A DNA stretch of 11,997 nt from Candidatus Lloydbacteria bacterium RIFCSPLOWO2_02_FULL_54_12 (GTDB lineage: Bacteria; Patescibacteriota; Minisyncoccia; Phycocordibacterales; UBA6899), in assembly GCA_001819095.1 (NCBI GenBank), contig MHLS01000059.1, positions 1 to 11,997 of the forward strand, given 5' to 3'. Below are positions 1-6,628 of this stretch, piece after piece. The translations under genes and the position numbers were made by a program. Below the pieces are notes generated by a model. That model had not been told where the DNA came from. It saw only the letters and a program-made list of their open reading frames with translations, and made no database searches. The stretch's first letter is position 1, and each line of letters opens with the position of its first letter.

Positions 1-85
1 TTTTTTAGACATATACCTAGAAAATATCTGTTTTATGGCTCAGTGGCAAGGTGAAACATTCAAAACAAACCGGTGATTTTGGGTA

Positions 86-511
86 TTATCCCTTCAAAAT
101 GGTGAGAAACGCGCGCGGCTGATGCACCGTGGGTGCGACCACCGCAACCGATCTCCATCCGGCCTCCCGTGCATACTTCGCAAATGCGAGCGCCTCGGTG
201 CGCGTGTTCCCATGCTCGAAGTCGACGGGCGGTATCTCGACGATATCTAGGTCGGCGACCCAGAGTCCCCGAAGCATGGAGCGGTACGCGCGGCATCCGG
301 GGTATCCGAACTTGTCGGTGTCCCAGCCGGCGATCGCGACAGGCGTACCCCTCTTATAGAGTCCGCTTGCCGCATAGAGCGTCGCATGAGCGCTGTCGGG
401 CGCTTCCGAAACGGCATAGATCGCATCGTGTCCGAAACCATGTTCGCCTTCCGGCGAGGAATCCTGAAGTGCGCGCACCATCGAAGCAACTTCCTTGAAT
501 GTGAAATCCAC
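86..511 (-). CDS. YdcF/DUF218-like protein, short form
   Basis: Seen: 141 residues from a GTG start. The C-terminal half carries two hallmarks of the DUF218 (ElyC/SanA/YdcF) Rossmann-like family: NTRTEA at residues 102-107 and H130 in H-x-x-RA at 130-134. The N-terminal part has a DAIYAVSEAPD strand (29-39) and a helix ending LYKRG, matching the family order. Family knowledge: these proteins bind an unknown small ligand and several affect envelope or peptidoglycan precursor metabolism. The protein stops only seven residues after H-x-x-RA, whereas family members usually run about 30 to 50 residues further, so it is short or C-terminally truncated. The strand 1 glycines are also missing. Start choice: AAGGAGG (518-524) sits 6 bases before this GTG and would abut the alternative TTG at 515-517. 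It has its own promoter and probably forms a separate transcription unit. No membrane segment is visible. Confidence 0.62.
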   Translation of the reverse strand: MDFTFKEVASMVRALQDSSPEGEHGFGHDAIYAVSEAPDSAHATLYAASGLYKRGTPVAIAGWDTDKFGYPGCRAYRSMLRGLWVADLDIVEIPPVDFEHGNTRTEALAFAKYAREAGWRSVAVVAPTVHQPRAFLTILKG

Positions 512-517
512 CGGCAA

Positions 518-524
518 CCTCCTT
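518..524 (-). promoter_or_regulatory. Strong ribosome binding site that decides the start at 511
   Basis: AAGGAGG on the minus strand, 6 bases upstream of the GTG at 509-511. The TTG at 515-517 follows it immediately, which is too close for initiation, so the GTG is preferred. Confidence 0.65.
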
Positions 525-562
525 GTGTTGAAATGCCCGAAGACAATGTACCCTTGGAAAAT

Positions 563-592
563 ACTTTAGCACGTTAAATGGCCTTGTGTCAA
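563..592 (-). promoter_or_regulatory. Sigma70-type promoter for the YdcF-like gene
   Basis: On the minus strand a perfect -35 box TTGACA (592-587) is followed after 18 bases by TAAAGT (568-563), 4 of 6 matches to TATAAT. The predicted transcript would begin near 556 and carry a leader of about 45 bases into the ribosome site at 518-524. It lies between the long inverted repeat (609-690) and the gene, so the YdcF-like gene can be expressed separately from the glycosyltransferase operon. Confidence 0.5.
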
Positions 593-608
593 CAGGAACA
601 ACCGCACG

Positions 609-690
609 GCGTCCGAGGTCGAACCTTAAAGCTATTTCCCCCCGCCTGCGTAGGAACTTCTGCGGGCAGGCAAGGTCCGACCTCGGACGC
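609..690. repeat. Long inverted repeat with 19-bp arms
   Basis: Arms at 609-627 and 672-690 are reverse complements at 18 of 19 positions (core GTCCGAGGTC). The 44-base interior holds the dispersed repeat listed at 641-671. There is no T-run after either arm, so it is a poor Rho-independent terminator. It lies in the trailer of the glycosyltransferase gene ending at 713. It could be an RNA processing or stabilising hairpin, or a small mobile palindromic element. Confidence 0.8.
641..671 (+). repeat. Dispersed 31-base palindromic repeat, copy A
   Basis: Starts CCCGCCTGCG and ends GCGGGCAGGC. It matches the reverse complement of 6301-6331 at 27 of 31 positions by hand alignment, 5.6 kb away and in the opposite orientation. 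Alternative pairings of its GC-rich ends give a short hairpin. It sits inside the loop of the 609-690 inverted repeat. Confidence 0.7.
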
Positions 691-712
691 TCTGTTCGCT
701 AGACCTTGTATT

Positions 713-1771
713 TCACTGCTTTGGGGCGACCCGCGCGAGCGCCGCAAGGAGCTCCTCACCGACGAGTTTCGGCGTGCTCGTTCTTACGAATGTGGTGTAG
801 GCGGACTTTCCCATCGCCTCCGCCTTGCCGCCCGCTTTCAATTCTCGAATGGCGCGTGCAAGATCTTCGGGATCACCTTGCTTCACGCCGACACTGTCGA
901 CTCCGGGAGTGAATACTTCACGAAGAGCCGGAGAGTCGACATTGATCGACACACGCGCCATCGCGGCGGCCTCATACATCTTGTTCGGTATGGCACGCAC
1001 CACGCGTGGCACATCGCCCACGAGCCCCATGCACACGTCGGCATTCCTGATGTAGCCCACAACTTCCTGCTGTGGAAGGAACGGGAGAAAAGTGACGTTG
1101 TTCACCCCGAGCGTCTCCGCAAGCGCCTTCGTCTCGCCCAACGCCTGACCGCCGCCGATCATCGTCACGTGCACATTGTCTCCTTCCAGAAGTTTCGCCG
1201 CGCGGATGATGACATCGGTGCCTTGTACCGGAATATACTTGCCGTGAAACTCCACCTCGAACTTTCCCGTTTCGGCAATTTTCGAAAGCGGCAAAAAGAC
1301 ACTCGTATCGGCGCCGACCAGAACGCGGGCAAGCTTCTGCTTCGGCACACCAAAGGTCTCGCGGAAGTATTCGCAGTTCGTATTCGTATCAAGAATGATG
1401 AGGTCGGACGCCTTGCACCCGAGCCAATCGAGGAGCCGGTAGTAATAGGCTTTGAGCGAATGCGGGCTTGCGAGTTTGCGGTCGAAGACCCAATTGTCGT
1501 AGAGCGAATAGAGCGGCTCCCAGACGACCGGCCCTCCGGTAATAAGGCGTGCAAAGATGGGCATCGCACGTGCGTCACCCAATCCGACGAAGAGCATATC
1601 GTAGGAGCCGCGAAGCGCACGGTGCGCACGCCATAATTTCCAATATTTGGCGAGTCCCCTCTCCCGCGCGTTGCAGTGAACGACGGGGATGCCGCATTCT
1701 TCAAGTCCGCGCAAAATGACGCGTGTCCGCGAGTAGTCGAGATTGTAATCACCGAAATAACAGATTTTCAT
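713..1771 (-). CDS. GT4-type (GT-B fold) glycosyltransferase
   Basis: Seen: 352 residues, soluble, two-domain GT-B layout. The N-terminal acceptor domain opens with MKICYFGDYN. The C-terminal nucleotide-sugar domain starts around residue 172, with FHGKYIPVQGTD (176-187), a strand VTMIGGG (202-208), FLPQQEVVGYI (231-241) and PNKMYEAAAMA (262-272). Family knowledge: such enzymes transfer a sugar from a nucleotide donor to a glycan acceptor on the cytoplasmic face, retaining the anomeric configuration. Oddity: E267 fits the second Glu of the GT4 E-x7-E motif, but the first is R259. The donor and acceptor cannot be read from sequence. Start: ATG at 1771 begins the first beta strand directly. In-frame ATG at 1783 and TTG at 1819 are possible, and none has a clear ribosome site. 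It is the last gene of the left operon, 51 bases after the methyltransferase. Confidence 0.85.
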   Translation of the reverse strand: MKICYFGDYNLDYSRTRVILRGLEECGIPVVHCNARERGLAKYWKLWRAHRALRGSYDMLFVGLGDARAMPIFARLITGGPVVWEPLYSLYDNWVFDRKLASPHSLKAYYYRLLDWLGCKASDLIILDTNTNCEYFRETFGVPKQKLARVLVGADTSVFLPLSKIAETGKFEVEFHGKYIPVQGTDVIIRAAKLLEGDNVHVTMIGGGQALGETKALAETLGVNNVTFLPFLPQQEVVGYIRNADVCMGLVGDVPRVVRAIPNKMYEAAAMARVSINVDSPALREVFTPGVDSVGVKQGDPEDLARAIRELKAGGKAEAMGKSAYTTFVRTSTPKLVGEELLAALARVAPKQ

Positions 1772-1822
1772 GATGTTTATCATAACAGAACAAACTCTTC
1801 GAAGTAGCACGCCCGACAAGGC

Positions 1823-2509
1823 TCACTTCTCTCTGGTTAAGAAAAAGTGAAAGGTGTCGAAATACCACGGGCGAAAGAACGCGTAGACCGGCACAAAAAA
1901 CATACGTTTGAAAAGCGGCATGCGGCGAATTTTTTCCTTTCGCGTGTCAATAAATCCGAACCCAACCGATGCGACGAGGCGGCGAAATTCATCATAAGTG
2001 TAATAGTGCATGGCGGAGAGTTGCTGTCGTCCGGCCTTGCCGTCGTAATTTTTTGCTTTCCCGCGCAAGCGGATATACGCCTCGCTCCAACTTCTGGGTA
2101 ACCAATTCACAAAATATAAGTGATAATGCGGGTCCTTGTATCCGAAACGATTCGGTACGCTCACATACATGCCTCCTCCCCGCTTTAGCACGCGATAGGT
2201 TTCTCGAAGCACCGCGTCGGGGTCCTCGACATGCTCGATCACTTCAGACATATTAATGAACCCAAACGATCCGTCGGGAAAAGGCAGTGATTCCCCGCTT
2301 CCTACTACCACCTCTGCCGAGAGGCCGGCCGAGCGAAGTTCCTCGCGGGAAATGTCCGCATATTCCTCGCTTTTTTCATATCCCACGACCTCTGCGCCAC
2401 GGCGAGACATATCAATGAGGAACTTCCCTCTCCCCGAACCCAGATCGAGAATGCGCCGATGGAGAAGATCGGGAACAAATGACAATAAACTTTCAAAATG
2501 TTTTTCCAT
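1823..2509 (-). CDS. Class I SAM-dependent methyltransferase
   Basis: Seen: 228 residues with the class I Rossmann signature. Motif I is LDLGSGRGK (21-29), an acidic E45 ends strand 2, LPFPDGSFGFI (75-85) leads to strand 4 with SEVIEHV (88-94), and VLKRGG (107-112) precedes strand 5. This is the Methyltransf_11/UbiE-like pattern. The C-terminal part is rich in aromatic and basic residues (many Tyr, Phe, Arg), as in methyltransferases placed in polysaccharide clusters. Inferred role: O- or C-methylation of a sugar or lipid-linked intermediate in the cytoplasm. The ATG is 12 bases after the stop of the membrane protein upstream and no strong ribosome site is seen, suggesting translational coupling. 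The substrate is unknown. Confidence 0.88.
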   Translation of the reverse strand: MEKHFESLLSFVPDLLHRRILDLGSGRGKFLIDMSRRGAEVVGYEKSEEYADISREELRSAGLSAEVVVGSGESLPFPDGSFGFINMSEVIEHVEDPDAVLRETYRVLKRGGGMYVSVPNRFGYKDPHYHLYFVNWLPRSWSEAYIRLRGKAKNYDGKAGRQQLSAMHYYTYDEFRRLVASVGFGFIDTRKEKIRRMPLFKRMFFVPVYAFFRPWYFDTFHFFLTREK

Positions 2510-2521
2510 AAGTACCCAGCG

Positions 2522-4102
2522 TTATTGTGTTTTCTTGTACACATACAAACGCTCCCCAAGGCGACTGGCACCAAAAAGTCTCGGACTATATATTCCGAGA
2601 CGATAATCAACGGAAAAATATCCCGCAGCAAGACCATTATCGAAAACCGCGAGTGGAATAGTGGATTGTGAAATCGTGTCAGAGATTACATACACATCTT
2701 GAGCGCCACTCACCGTTTCCACCTTGAGGTTGCCGGTCTCATCGTCGAGGACGGTATACTTAAACTCCGGATAGAACTCTTCTTTTTTGCCCGCCTCACA
2801 ACGGCTACCACAATGGAGAGGCGTTACGAGTGCATATGAGCGCTGATTTTTTGGTAAGGAAACCTCCTGAATCGTCGAGACGACATACACGTCTTTACTT
2901 GAAAGATTTTCAACTGCCCAATCGCGCGCAAGATTGTAGGTAGTGGGCACGGAAAGCAGGAAGAGTGTTTTAATGAAAAAAACAAACGAAATAGGGACCA
3001 ACACCAATTCGAGCTTCCATGTGTTTGGTTGTGTCACCATAAGCATCGCCGAAAGCAAAAAAGCCGGATAAAACGCGTATCGGTAGAAACCGCTCGCCGC
3101 CCAAGGCGCGCGCAGAACAAGCAAAGTAAGATACAGCACAAGAACAGAGAGGAGAAAAAAGAAAAGCGGCTTATTGGTGATGCGACGAATACGCAAAAAA
3201 AGGGCGATGGAAAGAAGCGGCAACAGCCCCGCGAACGTCCACAACTGATACACGATGTTTGTCGCAACGCCCGGCGCACCAGAGGGGGCCGTCGCGCTGT
3301 TTTGTGCGACCCAGCCGCTTTTATTCACAAGAAAAAGAACCGCAAAAGCAAGAAGTCCGCAAAGAGTGCTCATCACAATCGTTCGTCGAAGCACTCGATC
3401 ATGAAAAAACCATAAAAGAAAGGGTATTTCGAGGAGCAAAATAATATTGAACGGAAAATTCGCAAAGGCAAGAAACGCGAACATGATCGCCCAAAACACC
3501 GGTGAACTCCGAACACGCTTGTACTCTTTTTTTTCCCGCAACGCCTTGGCAAAAAAATAAACCGATGCCATGACAAGCAAGAGTGAGAGCGTCCACATCT
3601 TCCCGGTATGCATGACCATCGTCACGACAATCGTGGAGAAAAAAAGCAGAACGACAACAATGCGGTCCCGTAGTTCCCTCCCCTCTTCCTTGCCCAACAA
3701 AAGGAGAAACACTGCAACTGCGAGCGCCGAGAGTGCACTCGTCCCCCGCGGAACAAGATAGAGCAGGTGCTGGTTGGCAGTCAGCCAGTGCGTTAATGCG
3801 GTGAGATCAAACCCGCTTCCAATATATCCGACGGCAAGCACAACAATCATGAACACGTAGTTGGCGTAGAACGAAAGTGTGTAAGCATAGTCAATGTGCG
3901 GCACAAGGGTATGTGACGCTATCGAACGCAGAACGCCGCCAACGTACGGCGACTCGTCGCCGATAACCTTCGTGTCCGGAAGTGCGTGCCAAATGCCAAC
4001 AATGAGTGACAGCATAATCACGCCGAGCGTGATCCACTCACCACTCGTCAGTCGCGACCGCACGTTCTTAAAAAAACTTCTGATCCGTGCAATTTTTTCC
4101 AT
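2522..4102 (-). CDS. Polytopic membrane protein, GT-C glycosyltransferase-like
   Basis: Seen: 526 residues. A short basic N-terminus (KIARIRSFFKNVRSR) is followed by a first membrane segment near 23-41, then GDESPY (48-53) in the first outside loop. About ten hydrophobic segments follow to roughly residue 400, and a hydrophilic C-terminal part of about 120 residues contains a C-x3-C pair. Family knowledge: in GT-C enzymes such as the PMT/ArnT groups an Asp-Glu pair in the first extracytoplasmic loop is catalytic and the donor is a polyprenyl-phosphate sugar. The DE at 49-50 fits that. Inferred role: transfer of the sugar flipped by the GtrA protein onto a surface glycan. Start: ATG at 4102 is preferred over an upstream in-frame start at 4156 because AGGAGG lies 10 bases before it and because 4156 would place 18 residues inside the upstream gene. 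The gap to the upstream stop is 5 bases. Confidence 0.7.
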   Translation of the reverse strand: MEKIARIRSFFKNVRSRLTSGEWITLGVIMLSLIVGIWHALPDTKVIGDESPYVGGVLRSIASHTLVPHIDYAYTLSFYANYVFMIVVLAVGYIGSGFDLTALTHWLTANQHLLYLVPRGTSALSALAVAVFLLLLGKEEGRELRDRIVVVLLFFSTIVVTMVMHTGKMWTLSLLLVMASVYFFAKALREKKEYKRVRSSPVFWAIMFAFLAFANFPFNIILLLEIPFLLWFFHDRVLRRTIVMSTLCGLLAFAVLFLVNKSGWVAQNSATAPSGAPGVATNIVYQLWTFAGLLPLLSIALFLRIRRITNKPLFFFLLSVLVLYLTLLVLRAPWAASGFYRYAFYPAFLLSAMLMVTQPNTWKLELVLVPISFVFFIKTLFLLSVPTTYNLARDWAVENLSSKDVYVVSTIQEVSLPKNQRSYALVTPLHCGSRCEAGKKEEFYPEFKYTVLDDETGNLKVETVSGAQDVYVISDTISQSTIPLAVFDNGLAAGYFSVDYRLGIYSPRLFGASRLGERLYVYKKTQ

Positions 4103-4107
4103 GCGTG

Positions 4108-5685
4108 TTAACCCTCCTTTGTTTCGTGGTAATCCTGTTCGGCGTTCACCGCCCAAATGTTCGACTTATCAGTCCGTCCTGAAATGATGTTGTCGACGGC
4201 AACCATCGCGGTCAACATTGAATGATCCTGATTGTTATATTTGTGCATGCCGTTCCGTCCGATGAGAAAAAGATTCTCAAACGTGTCAAGATATGCGCGC
4301 ACTTGGTCAAAATGCTCATATGCCCCGAAATAACCGGGGTAGGTCTTTTTCATTTTGATAACCACGCTGTCGCGCACATCTTCTTTGTGAATGAGTCCGA
4401 TACGTGTAACCTCGTCAATCGCAAACGCAGTGAATTCATTCTCGCCCATGTTCCACATGTCATCACCTTCGGTGCAGAAATATTCTAGGCCAATCCACAC
4501 CTTACTTTTATCAACGACCATGTACGGGCTCCAGTTGTTGAAAATCTGCACGCGACCGACCTTGGTGCCCGGCTCCTGAATATAGATCCAATTATCCGTT
4601 ATCATCCCGCCGTCTTTTTCATCGCACACCGCAAGCTTGTCCAAGAGAAGGCCGACGGTAATAAAATCACGGTAAAGCAAATTATTGCCGACCCCATATG
4701 CCGCCTCCGGAACTTCTCTGTCAAGCGCATTCACGAGATCTTTGATCGGCATTGTCGAAAAAACGTAATCGGCCGCTATGGTGATCTTTTTTCCTGTGTG
4801 TTTATCGCTCACGACTCCTCCGGTAATACGATTCGCCTGCGTCTTAAGCCCCACGAGTTCATGCTCAACGAGAATTTTTCCTCCATCGGCTTTAATATCA
4901 TGCGCGACCGTCTCCCACATATGCCCCGGGCCGTACTTCGGATAAAGAAATTGCTCAATGAGCGATGTCTCGACTTTTTTGTCACCAAGCGAAATAGCGG
5001 AAAATTGCTTTCTAAGAAAATGCAGTGCCGCACGAGAAAGCGATAACCCTTTCACCCGCTGGGCCCCCCACTCGGCGCTGATCGCACTGCATGGAACACC
5101 CCAAACTTTTTCGGTATACGATTCGAAAAAAGTCTTATAAAGTTCGCGGCCAAATTGATTAACATAAAACTCCTCGAGATTTCTCGGCTTGCGATACGGA
5201 AACAGCGTCGCCCATACATAGCTTGTGCCAATTTTTACAAGACGGATCATCCCGAGTTTTCGGAGCGTATCAGGAGAAAGCGAGATAGGGTAATCAAAAA
5301 ATTGTCCGAGATAATAGATGCGTGATCTACGCGGACGGACAAGCATGACACGATCTTCACGATCCGGATCGGGTCCCGACTCCGCAGTAGCAATCGTCGC
5401 ATTTTTTCCTCTGTAACGAATTTGCTGTGACGCGCCGCCCTGCCCTTCGATCGGCATCACCCGTTTCCACCAGTCCATCACTCGATCGGACTTGGAAAAA
5501 AAACGGTGGCCGCCGATATCAATACGATTGCCGTTGTGAACTACCGTACGGGAAATCCCGCCGACATAGTTGCTTGCCTCAACAACGATCGGGAGGATGT
5601 CGGTGCGCGAGAGCAATTCATGGGCGGCAGTAAGACCACCCGGGCCGGCACCGATGATGAGCGCAATGTCCTTTTTTTTGTTCAT
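4108..5685 (-). CDS. FAD-dependent oxidoreductase, UDP-galactopyranose mutase/HemY-like
   Basis: Seen: 525 residues. An N-terminal dinucleotide fold has GAGPGG (12-17), E36 at the end of strand 2, GG at 42-43 and IGGHRFFSK (57-65). A middle region includes DYPISL (131-136), FGRELYKTFFESYTEKVWG (178-196) and AEWGAQRVKGLSLS (204-217). Near the C-terminus FLIGRNGMHKYNNQDHSM gives the second FAD contact. Family knowledge: this is the NAD(P)/FAD amine-oxidase-like superfamily containing UDP-galactopyranose mutase and protoporphyrinogen oxidase. Members of this length are common in polysaccharide clusters, mostly with unproven reactions. Inferred role: a redox or ring-contraction step on a nucleotide- or lipid-linked sugar. 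Start: ATG at 5685 overlaps the GtrA stop as ATGA. An upstream extension in this frame would overlap GtrA and adds no recognisable fold. No heme genes are nearby, which argues against HemY proper. Confidence 0.82.
   Translation of the reverse strand: MNKKKDIALIIGAGPGGLTAAHELLSRTDILPIVVEASNYVGGISRTVVHNGNRIDIGGHRFFSKSDRVMDWWKRVMPIEGQGGASQQIRYRGKNATIATAESGPDPDREDRVMLVRPRRSRIYYLGQFFDYPISLSPDTLRKLGMIRLVKIGTSYVWATLFPYRKPRNLEEFYVNQFGRELYKTFFESYTEKVWGVPCSAISAEWGAQRVKGLSLSRAALHFLRKQFSAISLGDKKVETSLIEQFLYPKYGPGHMWETVAHDIKADGGKILVEHELVGLKTQANRITGGVVSDKHTGKKITIAADYVFSTMPIKDLVNALDREVPEAAYGVGNNLLYRDFITVGLLLDKLAVCDEKDGGMITDNWIYIQEPGTKVGRVQIFNNWSPYMVVDKSKVWIGLEYFCTEGDDMWNMGENEFTAFAIDEVTRIGLIHKEDVRDSVVIKMKKTYPGYFGAYEHFDQVRAYLDTFENLFLIGRNGMHKYNNQDHSMLTAMVAVDNIISGRTDKSNIWAVNAEQDYHETKEG
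4112..4119 (-). promoter_or_regulatory. Ribosome binding site deciding the start at 4102
   Basis: AAGGAGGG on the minus strand, overlapping the last codons and stop of the upstream FAD oxidoreductase. AGGAGG is 10 bases from the ATG at 4102. It favours 4102 over the earlier in-frame start at 4156. Confidence 0.55.
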
Positions 5686-6131
5686 TTGTTTGAAGCGGTA
5701 AATAAGAAAAATTTTCTTAAGAAAAAATTCCAAAGCAGGACAACGGCCGCAGTAATCACTTTGGAATACATATAGTATACTCCGAGAATAGATGTAAGGA
5801 ACCACAACGAAAGCTCGTTCAATGCCAATCCGCCGATTCCGATCACCGCGAAAAGAACAAATTCCGCGCGTCGATCGGCAATCGCCCGTGCGGCAAAAAC
5901 CCATTGTATCGAGAGAACATAATTCACGATAAGTCCGAACAGGAAGCCGCAGGCGGCGGAGATGAGGTAGTTGATCGAAAGAAAATGCGTCAGCGCAAAA
6001 AGTGTCCCCGCATCGACAACAAAAGCAATACCGCCAACGAAAAGGTAGCGAAAAAACTCAATAGATAACGTCTTGGAAATCATCTGCTTTATCGGGTACA
6101 TAATGAAAAACATTATATACAGCACATCCAT
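5682..6131 (-). CDS. GtrA family membrane protein
   Basis: Seen: 149 residues with four hydrophobic segments (about 28-48, 55-76, 90-112 and 119-140). Family signatures are FRYLFVGGIAFVVDAG (27-42), NYVLSIQWVF (70-79) and WNFFLRKFFLF near the end. Family knowledge: GtrA/DPMS proteins are thought to flip polyprenyl-phosphate-linked sugars across the membrane for a GT-C transferase. Two genes downstream is just such a GT-C-like protein, which supports that role here. It is the first gene of the left operon, following about 720 bases without an intact gene. Start uncertain: in-frame ATGs occur at 6131, 6113, 6101 and 6083 with no clear ribosome site. A TATAAT at 6117-6112 would favour 6101 or 6083 if it is a true promoter. 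The stop overlaps the next start by 4 bases. Confidence 0.86.
   Translation of the reverse strand: MDVLYIMFFIMYPIKQMISKTLSIEFFRYLFVGGIAFVVDAGTLFALTHFLSINYLISAACGFLFGLIVNYVLSIQWVFAARAIADRRAEFVLFAVIGIGGLALNELSLWFLTSILGVYYMYSKVITAAVVLLWNFFLRKFFLFTASNK
6112..6117 (-). promoter_or_regulatory. Possible -10 element before gtrA
   Basis: TATAAT on the minus strand, perfect to consensus, ending 10 bases before the ATG at 6101. No good -35 box lies 16 to 18 bases upstream, so support is weak. If used, the message would be nearly leaderless and the GtrA start would be 6101 or 6083 rather than 6131. Confidence 0.25.
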
Positions 6132-6224
6132 GGTCTCATATTGTCAGGCGATTGTAAAAGTAGAGAGTTTTGTTTTGGTACTGAAATATCATACACTCGA
6201 ACGATTAACAAATTAGGGGTAAAT

Positions 6225-6297
6225 AAACTTGTCCGCCCGTCCAATCCCCGCGGCAAAGACCGCAGGGTATTTGGCGGGCGGAACCACGGGCAAGTTT
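6225..6297. repeat. Nested hairpin, copy 1
   Basis: Outer arms AAACTTG (6225-6231) with CAAGTTT (6291-6297), then TCCGCCCG (6232-6239) with CGGGCGGA (6275-6282), then CCAA with TTGG. In the apex sits the recurring core ATCCCCGCGGC...GGGTATT (6244-6271), with imperfect pairing. Eight unpaired bases (6283-6290) interrupt the right arm. A run of six T follows on the plus strand (6295-6300), so it could also act as a plus-direction terminator. Confidence 0.75.
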
Positions 6298-6300
6298 TTT

Positions 6301-6332
6301 GCCTGCCCGCCGAAGCTCCGGCGCAGGCGGGG
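6301..6332 (-). repeat. Dispersed palindromic repeat, copy B
   Basis: Reads GCCTGCCCGCCGAAGC at its start and GCGCAGGCGGGG at its end. Its reverse complement matches 641-671 at 27 of 31 positions. GCCTGC and GCAGGC at its ends, or CCCGCC and GGCGGG, can pair. It follows directly after nested hairpin copy 1. Confidence 0.7.
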
Positions 6333-6336
6333 AAGA

Positions 6337-6358
6337 GGAGCGGGCCACCGCCCGCTCC
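6337..6358. repeat. Perfect 9-bp stem-loop
   Basis: GGAGCGGGC (6337-6345) pairs with GCCCGCTCC (6350-6358) around the loop CACC. No T-run follows on either strand within a few bases. Confidence 0.75.
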
Positions 6359-6368
6359 AACATATCTT

Positions 6369-6413
6369 GCGTCCATTCATCCCCGTGGCAGAGCCACGGG
6401 GTATTTTGGACGC
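6369..6413. repeat. Nested hairpin, copy 2
   Basis: Outer arms GCGTCCA (6369-6375) and TGGACGC (6407-6413) enclose the core. The core has a perfect 9-bp stem, CCCCGTGGC (6381-6389) with GCCACGGGG (6393-6401), and the loop AGA, flanked by AT and TATT as in copies 1 and 4. Confidence 0.85.
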
Positions 6414-6420
6414 TCCCAAT

Positions 6421-6494
6421 AAAACACACCGCGTGTCCTTACCCGAGGGTAGGCCGACGGGGTATTCGGCACGCGGTACCGGGGGTGTTTTTTT
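6421..6494. terminator. Nested hairpin, copy 3, candidate bidirectional terminator
   Basis: Outer arms ACCGCGTG (6428-6435) and CACGCGGT (6470-6477), with a further AAAACAC against GTGTTTT outside them. The apex holds a diverged core, TACCCGAGGGTAGG...GACGGGGTATT. On the plus strand it is followed by seven T (6488-6494). On the minus strand it ends in TTTT (6424-6421). It could end transcripts arriving from the right operon, about 360 bases past its last stop, or from the plus side. Confidence 0.5.
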
Positions 6495-6537
6495 GGAAAA
6501 AGAATCGGCCGTACCACTACGGGTACCCCTAAAGGGA

Positions 6538-6611
6538 CTTCCAGTTTTGTAAACAAAACTTAGGTCGCTTCCATTTTTCTAAAAGGACTACCTTTAAGAA
6601 AAATTGGTCGC
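6538..6611. repeat. Two tandem units: CTTCCA, hairpin, GGTCGC
   Basis: Unit 1 (6538-6568) and unit 2 (6568-6611) both begin CTTCCA and end GGTCGC, but the hairpins between differ. Unit 1 has AGTTTTGT with ACAAAACT (6543-6560). Unit 2 has a longer AT-rich stem, CCATTTTTCT with AGAAAAATTGG, plus an inner AAAGG with CCTTT. Conserved flanks with replaced hairpins suggest a modular repeat. Confidence 0.7.
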
Positions 6612-6628
6612 CGCCGATGCTGACTTTA

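Noticed and set aside
1..85. Terminator or small gene downstream of the YdcF-like gene
   Set aside because: The AT-rich stretch near 8-33 pairs poorly and its T-run lies on the wrong side for minus-strand transcription. No open frame of note.
609..690. Rho-independent terminator after the GT4 gene
   Set aside because: The stem is strong but no run of T follows on either strand, so it is listed as an inverted repeat only.
578..1636. Long plus-strand open frame of 352 codons
   Set aside because: It is antisense to the GT4 gene, whose domains are clear. The translation is His/Arg-rich with no fold or motif, and it crosses the inverted repeat at 609-690.
3029..3415. Plus-strand Lys/Arg-rich open frame of 128 codons
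   Set aside because: It is the complement of membrane segments in the gene at 2522-4102. No ribosome site and no family pattern.
5686..5904. N-terminal extension of the FAD oxidoreductase
   Set aside because: The extra 73 codons overlap the GtrA gene in another frame and carry no fold. The dinucleotide motif begins 12 residues after ATG 5685, as expected.
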